Shown piece by piece: positions 48,443 through 59,800 of a DNA stretch of 64,000 nt (positions are counted from its first letter, which is position 1; the number at the start of each line of letters is the position of its first letter). The notes under the pieces were generated by a model, which had not been told where the DNA came from, ran no database searches, and worked only from the letters and a program-made list of their open reading frames with translations. The position numbers and the translations under genes are program-made. The DNA is from Xestospongia bergquistia (taxonomy: Eukaryota; Porifera; Demospongiae; Haplosclerida; Petrosiidae), in assembly GCA_963965975.1 (NCBI GenBank), contig OZ014417.1, positions 7,374,821 to 7,438,820 on the forward strand, in the 5' to 3' direction.

Positions 48443-48731
48443 TTAGGCAAAACTTTTTCCCACAGTGGATACAGGCAACAACACTTTATCTAGTTCCTTT
48501 GGTGTTATATTGATGATATCTAGTGTCCCACACATACTTAACTGTATACAAGTTGAAATAGAAGCTTCAACAATATAAGAAATAACTTCACTTCCAGCTT
48601 GTGTACTATCACAGAAAAGCTTATATATATTCTCATGATCCTCAAATGAGAAACAATCTGCAAACCTGTGGAATATTCTTGCCACATGATATTCAGTTTT
48701 GATGGCATCCCATTTTGCAACTTAGAGAGGT
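48443..48731 (-). other. Candidate orphan exon
   Basis: Open frame following a possible acceptor near 48732, reading KWDAIKTEYHVARIFHRFAD, then FEDHENIYKLFCDSTQAG and ending KSFA-stop at 48443. Amino-acid composition looks coding, with a balanced, non-repetitive sequence, but no family was recognised and no partner exon was found. It lies 240 nt upstream of the start of gene C. Confidence 0.3.
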
Positions 48732-49214
48732 TTGCCAACATTGTCACTAGTATTAATTGCAATGTTAATTAACAATATTATTACTACAATACATAAAAGT
48801 AGGAAATTGAAGATTATGAAAAATGGCCTTGCCCCCATTGACCTATGCAAGAAATATGGTTCAAGCTAGTTACATTATACTAGTATGTTACTCCCACGTA
48901 TATCAATCATTACATTGTTGACTGTTGAAATAACAAAGAAAATCAACCTCCATATTCTAAGCATTTTTGAAGTGACATGTCACTCTATTATGTAACTATT
49001 GTTATTAACACAGTTAGAGTTAAATGTTACTGAGTAAGTATACATAATTAGTTCCTAAAAGGCCTATATATTAATAAACTAACCCTACTATGTGGATTGA
49101 GAACTATGAACTACAAGCTCCGCATTAAATATATACCAATAAAGTGTACCATCTTCAATCAATATGAATGCTTTATATGTACAGTAATAATATTTAATCT
49201 GTACTACTCTGTTC

Positions 49215-50370
49215 ATGATACAGATGGGATAGTTATTACTGCAGGCGCCACTCGTCTAGCTATGAATGACTTGTGGGTAACACTATCACATTTTGTAGTT
49301 ATTCTGAAATTTGGATAGGTGTTCTGTGGTTATGGCTATAACAAAAATTGAATTCCAACACTACCATAAATTTAGCTTTTTAAGAAGGATATAGTAATGC
49401 ACTGTATAAGAAGTATAAGAAAACCCATATTAAAAGTGAGTTGGCACATTAGAAGCATGTGTGTTCATATGAAACAACTTTCAATTTATTTCTTGTAAAT
49501 TGAGACTTTTTCTAAAGTTTAATTCACCATACATGAAACAGAAAATGACAATGGTATTATCATTCATTAAATATGAACAATGTAATTTGAGATTAATAGT
49601 GTTCAAATCTTTTTAACAATCAATTCTGTTTCTTTATACACAAAGGACATCAAAAATGTTACTTCAAGATATGTTATTGATAGTAATAAATATAAGGTAC
49701 ATTATAATGCCAGCACTAAACATATTCTCATCAATATGGAGAACAATTATTATTATACTGATATAATTAGGATAATGATGACAAGATCTAATCTTCAGAT
49801 ATACCTCTGTGAGGTATCCTACTTAGAGGTCTATCAGAAAAGTAGTTAGACCATGTTGAAGGCATGATTCTTATAGTAAAGATAAGAATAAAATTACAAG
49901 TAGATGCCTTCTATAAATAATTAAAATAGATACTAATCTATTCATCATAGCCTGGTATAGCAATGGGAATGGTTGAACATTATACAAACAATTAGGGAAA
50001 GTTATTACTGTAGGGACCATTGAGTTAGCTACCAAAACACTTGTGGGCAAATCAGTGTAACATGATCGCTGTTTATTGATTCCTAGAACATGGGACAGAT
50101 GTTCTGTGGCCATTAATAGGGAATTTTTTAGTACTAGTACTAACATAACTCAAGAGAGTTTGACTCCCCCTTTACATTGAACATGAGTTGTATTCCCTTT
50201 CCATACATTAAAAGTGTAGTGCCACATTTAGTGGTTGTGAATGTTCACTTAAACCACCTTCAATAGAATTACTGACTTACATAGGAAAGTTCACTTTCAA
50301 GTAAAATTGACCACACATGAAACAGAAAGTGATAATATTCATCTTTTACAAGGAAAAGGTGACAGCTAAA
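49215..50370. repeat. Diverged tandem duplication, upstream flank part
   Basis: Segment 49215-49560 resembles 49975-50350 in the same orientation. Shared blocks include GTTATTACTG, GTTCTGTGG, CATATTAAAAGT/CATACATTAAAAGTG and ACATGAAACAGAAA. With the next feature this makes two copies of a unit of about 0.8-1.1 kb that ends in the 3' part of gene E. Confidence 0.55.
49640..49860 (-). pseudogene. Decayed copy of the gene E 3' end
   Basis: CTCATCAATATGGAGAAC, TGTGAGGTATCCTAC and neighbouring bases match 50840-50970 in order, the last exon of gene E, but the reading frame is not kept. It is the second half of the tandem duplication. Confidence 0.5.
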
Positions 50371-50845
50371 AATAATATCATGTTAAATAGATATTTAACA
50401 TCTCCTCTCAAATGATAGTAATAACCAACATAGCAGTGTAGTCATTGTCCATGATTAAGGCATGAACAATACATTAATGACTAAAGTAGTAGATCATATA
50501 CTTAACAAAAGTAAAAACATAATTATGAAGCACTTAATGAAGTTAGTGAGTATTCATAATTGGATCTATATAGCATTATTTTAGACACTTACTATTGATA
50601 ATGTCCATATAATGTTAATAATCTATTATTGTTCCTTTGATTCTAAAGATATCAAAATGTTAACAGTATTGTCTAGATAATGTTATTTCTTTAGACACAA
50701 AATATGTCAGAAATGTCAAAGATATGTAATATATAGTAATACATAATTATACAGTATACATATAATATGTTCATTACAATGTTAACACTCACCATATATA
50801 TATATATTGTATATAGTCAATATTACATGTTAATATGTGCTCTCA

Positions 50846-52338
50846 TCAATATCGAGAACCCCTGTTATTATAATGGTATGATGAGGGTAATGAGGAAAAG
50901 GGATAGTTTCCAGACATACCACTAACTCCACCCCCTCTGTGAGGTCTCCTGCCTGGAAGGTTGTTAGACAATCCATTATGGGATGTTTGCCCAGTTCTTT
51001 GTGATTGAAAACTGAGTGCTGTAGTATGGGAATCAGGATTAGATTGTAATGGTCCTCCATTTGAGGGACTACCTATTTTAGTACCTGAAACAGAGAGATG
51101 AGACAACTCTCCGATAGCAGATCATCTCGGCTAGTAACATGTTCCTTGGTATCCTTAGGATATTGACCAGATGATGTAGTACTACTAAAACTATGAGCTC
51201 GAAATCTAGTTATAGTAGGTTCAGTAGTAATGTTACTTTCCATAGTATCCATAGTATAGTCTTGATCTATCTCCATATCTTCCTCCTCATCATCAGCTCT
51301 TTCTACAAACAATCCATATTGTTCCTCTTCTTTGTCATGATCTCAATGTTTACCTCTACCAGCACTGCCTCTAGCAACATGTGAAATGTCTTGTGTTTGA
51401 TTTGTATTTATTGAAGACTTAACTTTTGTTGCTGTATCACTATTGTATGATGATGATCTGGTCTTTGGTGTCTCAGATAATTTATTACCAGTACTAGTCT
51501 TACTGGATAATAATGGCTGCTTACCATCTCTCTGTATATCTGATCCTAATCTCTCTTGTAGTACAACACCTCCTTTCGAATGGTTCATCTTTTAGTCAAT
51601 GTTCTAGGTTAGGTATAGGTTTTGTAGTTAACAACTGATTAGTAGTACCAAGTAAAGAAAGTGTCAGATTTTGTCTTAGATTTAGGAAATTGAGCTGCAA
51701 GTTTAATATGGTGTCTAGGTGTCTTTGCCTTTGAGACAGGTGGGTCTGGTGAAAGAGTCAAACGAATAGGTGGTGGGTGTACTGAAGATACCACCAGTTG
51801 TACTTTATTAACAAAGAACTTTACACACACACACATGCATATACCATTGTCAAGGGATGAAGTCACTGGTTTGAGGTGAAAGTCTCGAGGGGTAAACACA
51901 CTTTAAATTCTTGTCAGGATTTTGATCACACATTGTCTATAATAGAAATAGAATTAGTTAATTTACAATAATTATGATGCATTCATCAGATACATGTACA
52001 CACATTTACCTCGCAATATGTCATCATGTTTGTTGCATATTTAAATCCACAATATCAGCAAGTTATATTATCAGTAACAGTAGTTGTAGTTATAGCTGTA
52101 GGAGAGAGAGGTCAAAGGTCATCTCAAATGACTTATACAATGATAAAAATTGAATAATAATTACTAAAATTATGTATTAAAAAGGACATTAAGTACATTA
52201 TGTATGGTTCATTCCTCTCATGTTCAAACCTGGGATAGTAGAATTGGGTCTGTGTCTTTCTTGAGAAATGGAAGAGTAACCAAGATGTACTTGTCGATGA
52301 GCATCAAAGATATCACTAAATTGAGGATGACGTTCATC
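50846..52338 (-). pseudogene. Gene E: low-complexity protein gene, probably broken
   Basis: Minus-strand coding-like pieces: 52230-52338 (DERHPQFSDIFDAHRQVHLG), about 51670-51800 (HPPPIRLTLSPDPPVSK), 51313-51588 (MNHSKGGVVLQERLGSD, Ser/Thr-rich), 51110-51312 (ERADDEEEDMEIDQDYTMD) and 50846-51090 (GTKIGSPSNGGPLQSN, ending in a Gly/Ser/Arg tail). The protein would be disordered, with no known domain. An in-frame TGA at about 51343-51345 separates two pieces that otherwise share one frame with no plausible intron, and the join between the first two exons meets a stop, so I call it a pseudogene. A sequencing error or unusual splicing could rescue it. Confidence 0.45.
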
Positions 52339-52450
52339 CTGTCAAAATAGGAGATATGAAATGTGCCATCTATCAATCAATTCATTCATTCATTCGTCTA
52401 TCCATTGATGCATTCATTATTTATCCATGCATTCAACAATCCATACTTAC

Positions 52451-52942
52451 CAGTGGAGTAGGAATCATTTATATATTGGGGGGACAACTATATTAAATGA
52501 GCTACATGTAGTTATCAATAGTCAACAAAATTGTCCAAAAAACTGTTTCCTCCTATTATTTTTCTCTACAAATTCTTTCGCAACTTCTATTAGATTAAGT
52601 TTATCTGTTTCTTCACGGTGAACATGTAGAATCATACAGTGATTCTTCTGAGGTGAGTTTACTTCTTTTTGTAAAGAATGATGTAATTGTAGTGAATTTA
52701 CTTTCAGCTTGTCTTTTTTTCTCTTAGCATCCATTTTGAAGCATGTGCTATCACCTAGTTCATTAACACTATTTGTGTTATCACACGTCATGCTTCATGA
52801 GTCATGTACATCTCCATCTGCTGTTGAACAGCAGATGGAGATGTACATAGTTGCAATACTATTGAGGGGGCTATGCCCCCCCTGACAAAATATTGGGGGG
52901 GGGCAAGTTGCCCCCCCTGCCCCCCCTATTCCTACTCCCCTG
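52451..52942. mobile_element. Small hAT-like DNA transposon, non-autonomous
   Basis: Terminal inverted repeats CAGTGGAGTAGGAAT (52451-52465) and ATTCCTACTCCCCTG (52928-52942), 14 of 15 matching; CAG-GG..TAGGAA ends are typical of hAT elements. Flanks share CTTAC directly next to both ends. The right subterminal region is very rich in runs of G and C. Inside is a minus-strand 90-codon open frame (52522-52791) containing MDAKRKKDKLKV, which I do not recognise. Confidence 0.5.
52804..52848. repeat. Perfect 45-bp palindrome
   Basis: 22-bp arms (left 52804-52825 beginning ATGTACATCTCC, right 52827-52848) around a single G. Perfect over the full arm length. It lies inside the hAT-like element, next to its GC-rich end. 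Confidence 0.85.
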
Positions 52943-53877
52943 CTTACTATTCACAAAGAGTCATTGTTCCACAAGTTCATAAGGAACATAATTATCCTCC
53001 TTATGAAAGTAATTAACTGATGAAGTCTTATCTTTAGGCTCCTCCCTCAGTTTTGATGCGAATGTGTGTAGGAGAGGGAGTTGGCTAGGGTGGTAGCACA
53101 TTTCCCACTTGAGGTGAACTATAAATAACATTAACTTATCCCTAGTTTCATGATCTCTTCCTCTTCCTGTAATTGCTTTGTTAATTCAAAGTATCTTTCA
53201 AACTACTTTCTCTTTTCTTCCTGGATTTTTATCATCTCTTTATTATATAATACCATTGTGGATAATCCTTGATTTCCATGATATTCTTATGTATGTTTGA
53301 CCTGATTTGCAATATTGGACCACTTCTGGCAAAACATTGGTGATCTGATTTGTGAAAAGGGACCACTGTTAAATCATTTCAAAAAACTATTTTCCATACA
53401 TACATTTGCTATATATACAACTATTCATGATAACTGCATGTATACAAAATCATTTTTGAGGTGTTTTAAAAGTGGCCCCTTTAATTTCACAAATCAGGTG
53501 ACAAATGTTTTGAGAGACTTATTACAAATCAGGTCACACGTACACACACACACACACATAGATATATACATATATAAGTATTTAGATTATTTTTGTATAT
53601 CAATTTTTAAGATTATCTATAATACGTAATACCATTTTCACTCCATTTGTACTTTATGACCTTGTAGTTTATCAGTTCGACTTTAATATCAAAAAAAACA
53701 TTATTTTTGTAGCAGTAATTAACAAAAAGTATTCTATGCAAAACAAATACTAGCATAACAAACTAGAAAATTTAGAACAGCATCATCTGACTGTACTAGC
53801 AAAGCACTACACATTAAAAGTTAATAAAAGTATAAGTACATAACAACTAACTACTACTAATAACTATAATATCAATT
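52943..53877. other. Spacer downstream of gene D
   Basis: Contains a (CA)n run near 53538-53560 and, from about 53670 to 53877, a flank closely similar to that of gene C (21890-22093). No gene recognised. Plus-strand open stretches here lack any family feature. Confidence 0.6.
53537..53560. repeat. (CA)n microsatellite
   Basis: Short ACAC run in the spacer between genes D and E, followed by TATA-rich sequence. Confidence 0.8.
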
Positions 53878-56800
53878 CTAATTTTTTTGTTGGTCTTCTT
53901 TGTATTTCACTGCATACTTCCAGATCTCAGTGACATGTTGAAGTGAAAATTCATTAGGAAACATGTCTTCCAAACTTGGTATCTTCTCCAAATTAAAATA
54001 ATCACATCCATCAATATAACTATCAATCAATCTGTACATTATATGGAGCTAATATCATATAAGATGGTGTTTGTAACTTACGGATCCTCTGCTTCAAACT
54101 CTTGTCTATTTTTAACTTGTGTTACAATAAATTCATAGAATATCTCCAAGAATTGATCCATATCAAAAGGACCTAGTGCTGTCTTTAGTGTTTCTGTTTC
54201 CTCTTTTGTTAATTCCTGTTTGAACACTTCATTTATACCAGGAAATGGATCCTGTGATCAAAACAAGCATTAAAATTAATGATTTAATATTTAAACTAAA
54301 TAAATTTTTCAATATAGTTAACATACTTCTTTCCTCTTTGTAATTTGTCGTGCTTGTTCAACATTTAGAATTCTCCACAATGAAATAATGTGAGTTAGTT
54401 CACAGCGATCTTCAATCTATTAATAAGTAATGATCAGTTCTGATATATATTTTCTAATTCTTACTGTTCTTGGAAGTTTGCCATCCATTTTAAGAGAGGC
54501 CATATATCGTCTCATCATGGTTTGAGGCTTCCAATTACTGTATTGTACAAATCCAAGAGCAACATTTACTATATCAATACAGTCTTGAAGACATTGCTTC
54601 CCAGCCATCTCGTGAAGAATGTCATCTTTTTCTCTTTGTGGAAGTGTTAACTAATATATATAAGCATATAAAGACAGTTATACACAATGATATTATACCT
54701 GTGGTATAGTTTTACGAATCTTTGTAAAAGTCAATGCTTCTAAGACATCACTGCGATAAGACATGATAGGAATGTCACAGAAAATAAGAGGTTTTCCTCG
54801 AACAAAACGATCCAGAATATGTTTTTCTAAGGCAACATAATCGTAAGTTACATCTGCTCCATGTCCAGCTTTGAGAGAATATTTGCAATGAGAGAAAATG
54901 ACATGAGAGAGTTGATGTTCAAATGAGATCATTTGACAATTTTGAATTTTACTGAGAGGTACTTCATGTTTTCCAGAACTATACAAGAATATACAGTAAT
55001 CATTAAAAATTGTTCCTTACATTGATTTCAGTTTCAACTTCTCCCATGACAAGTCAATGAAGTCATTTTGTAGTCTTGCTAAGTAACTAGCCAGTGCTAT
55101 ACTACATGCTCCTTCTCCTTGTTTCGTTGGAATAAAAAAACCAAGAGGTTGTTTGATTGTCATCTGAATTTCCAGATATTGTGGTGGGACTACAATACTC
55201 ACTGCACACGAAGTATTAGTAATAGTAATGTTATGTAATTGAGATGAGATTACACTAACTTAAAGTTGGTATTTCTCTCTTCACTTTGTTCCATGCACTG
55301 CAAAATGATTCAGCCCATTTTGTGAGCCTTTCCTTTTGATGTCCTAGTTTGGTGATTAAAATGATTTTATAAAGAAACATTTAAATTATGTCACAAACCT
55401 TTAGCAACATTATCTTTAATGAAATCTTCTAAACTAATTTTAGCATCATTTTGATCAATACGATGGTGACATATCTCATAAAGTGATGTTTGTAACTGTA
55501 CTATATCAGGTAGATACTGCAATGCTGACAACAGGGTGACCTATAAATTAAAATGAATTTATTTAAGGCTCTTAAATAGAAAGACAACATTTGCTAAGAA
55601 CTCTTGAAGAATCTTCAATCCTCTATCAGTTGTATCAAGTTGTAGACTCTGCGCTACATGATCAACAGTAACTTGTGGTCTATAGATCCATAAATGAGGT
55701 ATTATATTTGTTGATGTTATTGGTAATGTCTCATATATCATCTGCATCATAGTTCTTTCATCTGAAATGATAAAATTAAAAAGATATTTATAACTACTAT
55801 TACCTTTCTCTAAGTCATCAGTAATACACTGCCTTCCAGTTTGGATATGGTAATTAATGTCCTACTAGAAAATGAATAATATTAATGTTACAATTATAAT
55901 TACCTTTATCATTGGTTTGATGAAGTTGTTATCAAAGGTTTGTTCCCAAGTCAAGCGTGTTTGACGTGATGGTAAGGATGTATCAATACCTACATTATTG
56001 AAGGATATAAATTGTGATGCATGGCTCATAATATTTAAGTTTGTTTTATACCAATATTGTCATGTTTTGCTGATAATATGTAGTAGATGAGTGAATGAAG
56101 GAACAAGACACAATCATCAAAACTTTGCTGTGTTGCTCTTGTCAATGTTTGGAAGTCTTTCTCAAGATGGTGCCAAAAAAAGTTTAGTATTTGTTTAGGA
56201 GGAACTGGTTTATTTTGAACAATGGCTTTACTGAGCTCCTCACATGCTACCTGTAATAATAATGTATCAGTAATAAAATGAGTTGATTGGTATATACTCA
56301 AACCTTATCATTAGAACTAGCTACCCCCACACATACTGCATGAAGTAACAACCTCATAATACAATTAGAAAGAGGAGAAAGGTCTCTCTGAGGAACAAGA
56401 TCTGTGGTCCTCAGATCAGGTGGGTCAAGGTAATGGCCACGTTTTGTAAGAGATCCACTCTGAAGGGGCCTTTATTAATTATAATAATTATATTATATTT
56501 AAAAAATGACTTTACTTATCAGAAACTTTAATGTTATCAGCCCTTGGTACATGAGTGTCTATTCCACCTATGGGAGCACCACAAAAGCACTTCCTGACTT
56601 CTCCTACCACTGGACGCCCACACTAGATTAAGACTTTAATAAAGATATGTAATGCAAGTTCACTCCTCACATTTTGAACAAAGTAGTCATGTCCATTAGG
56701 GCATTCTAAGATCATAAATAGATTACTAAATCCATCATACCAAACAACAATACTACTTACTCCACCAAGTATCTCTGGTGCCTTTAGTAGCATCCACTAC

Positions 56801-59800
56801 TACATCCAAGATATCATCAGACATTGTTGGCCAATACATATCCTGAATACAATATCATTTTAATTTGGACATAGTTAAACAACTCACTTTTGATTTAGCA
56901 GTTTGTGTCAATATAATTACAAATGGAGTCAGTAGTTGATCATGAGATAGTGCTCCCACTACTGAAGTAAAGTGTACCACTATCTCTGCTAATGCTCTCT
57001 CAGTCTTAGGCTTCCAAGGATTAAAATCAACTATAGTTAGTTTCTCAGCTTTTTGTTTGACATTAATTGCTTGTAACATCAAAGGGAGCTTTAAATAATT
57101 ATAAAAATGAGTTGAGTTCACATTTATCATAACTTACATCTTCTTCCAAGTCCACACAAAGCTTTTCATGAAAATGGTGTATATCCTAATTATATAAATT
57201 AACTGAATAACAAACAACAAAATTTAAAATGTTAACAAACTTTTTGGCCAATAACATTCTCTAACTCTTTGTTAGATGTTACCTTTCTGAACAATACTAA
57301 CATAGCAATGACTTGATTCAATTTAGAAACTCCCTGTAGTAAAGACAAGACAATGTGTTGTCATTATCCTATCATTAATTGACTTAAAACCTTTAATTCA
57401 TTTTGAAGCTGATCTTTTCCATACCCAGACTTAGAGTAAACCCACTTGGCACGTAAAGAAGTGTACTCTGGACCAATAATAGCAAAATAATCTGTTTCCT
57501 GTGCAAGCAAAAAGGAATTAGAAGTAATACACAAATACTGTTTCTATACCTTTGATTTTGGTGCAAACCATTCAAACTCAGCTAAATCACCAAGTTGGTA
57601 TAAATATGGAAATCCATATTGTCTCACAGTTTGTTTTATTAGGAACCCTTGAGGTTCTTTTAGGACACCTTTCTCTACCAAATTTTGAGCATTGCTTCTC
57701 AACTTTTCAAGATTTTCTTTTGTAGCTCTTGGCAAATTTTCCCTTTGATCTGGATTACAATAATACTCAAAGAACATCTTTGCAGCAAAACACATTCCAA
57801 ATCGTATTTGTGCAATACATTGCATAAACTCAACTGACATAGTTTTCTGATGTTCATCGAAGTCTTTATCAGTTGACATATTTAGTGCTTTAAGTAGGCA
57901 CTCATTTCCAAATATAAGTTGATCATCCAAAGTAGTCTTCATAACATTTTGTTTATGTAGTCCATCCTTTAAAAATAATAAGTCAAATATTTTACAAAAG
58001 ATAAGTCATAACTCACTTCTAGCGATTTAATAGACAGAAGTGTCAATTCTTGATCATCAGTGACATATTCCTGGCCAAATTTCTTCCTAATGAATGCCTG
58101 ATAATCTTGTAACTTTTTTTTGACTTGCTCAGGACTACAACACAATAGTTAAATATAATATAATTGGAAAAGACCTACTTGTATTCTAGCAGAAGTTGTA
58201 ATATTACTGAACGAGCTATTGGACAGCTGTGGGCATACTCTTCTTCAAAAGGAAACAAATCTTTATAATCTTCATGTTCTGTGTCTGTCACTATCTCAAG
58301 AAGTTTCTTGAAAAAAGTATCTGTAGGTTTCTCTGGAGCAATTTGTGAAAAGCAACACTGTGATACTAGTTCCATAAAGAAGTCTAAACAATGTTGTTGA
58401 ACTTGTTTTAATAGTTCATACTCTTTCCTATCATATTAAATGTGCAATGTATAATAAGATTTTTAATATTGACTATCAAAACCTTTTTTCTCTGGAATTG
58501 GGAATTCTTTTTGTCGAGGTATAGGAGTATCACAGCTAGGACAACGAGGACCACGTCGTTCAAGTGAATCATGGAAACAAGTTTCACAAAACATGTGATT
58601 CTTATCACATGGTACATATACAATATCTTTCATATTGAGGTTAGACTTACACAATTCACAATTTGCATGTTGTTGCCTATAAAATTACAGACAATAAGCA
58701 AGTGGCTCAAATATTTGCAATAAGTATTAGCAATTTAAGAAAGGCATAGAATATCTATTAATTAAAATATGCTAGCTCATGAATGGAAAAAAATTGTTAT
58801 ACAGGCAGCTTTAATTTCATTTTCAGCTGAATCATGTTAAATTCATATATACATTGTAGTAATAATAGTTACTTTGACACACTTAAAAATTGTACTTACA
58901 CTGGAAGTATTTTTAAAATAGCTTGAATTAGTTTGATACTTTGAACAAGTACTTTCGGATCAGAGAACTGGATCTTCTTAAGAAGCTAAAAAATCCATGT
59001 AAAATAAAAAATCATATTATTTAACAAGCAATAAAACAATTTACATTATTATATCTTTTCAAAAACACAAATTTGTTGGTACTCATTTGCAAATCAGGTG
59101 GTAACTGAGAGATGACATGTTCAGCTAACAATGCAACTGCTCCTACTTTCTGCCAGTTCGATCTGTATTTTAAAGTAGAATATAAAAAGCAATAATAATA
59201 ATAATATATATATAGTTAGTATACCTTGCTTTTATAAGCAATTCTTTACTTGTGTCATCATGACCCTTTAAGTACAATAAAGACTCCACAGCACCTTTAT
59301 TAGAGTGATAGTCTAAGATCCATTTCTTCATATTTTCATCATTCCATTCCATTTTGTCAGGCAATAGATGATCAATAACACACTCAACAGCTTCAAAATG
59401 GAAAATCTATTAATTTTTAAAAGACTATAATAACTATAATAATAACTTGAAATTTACTAACCAGTTCTCCAGATGAAAGGAGTTCCTTTTCTTTGACAAT
59501 ATTAGGAAGCTCAGAAAATGTTTCAGATAATTCTGCAAGCCAAAAAACTTCCTTTTCCATTAAACCATAAGCAAAATGGACACCAACAATGGCATTAATT
59601 AGAGGAAAAGGTTGTTGTGACAAAACAGCTGGTTCAAAAGTCCTAACAAGTGTGTTTATTACTTTATGAAGAATCTATTGACAGAAAAAGGTATGCAAAC
59701 ATACTTATAATAACTTCTTTCTAACCTCATACACACTGTCCATGCATGTCTCATCAAAAGGTAATACTAGGTTCCTGATATAATCATGAAGATAGTATTG

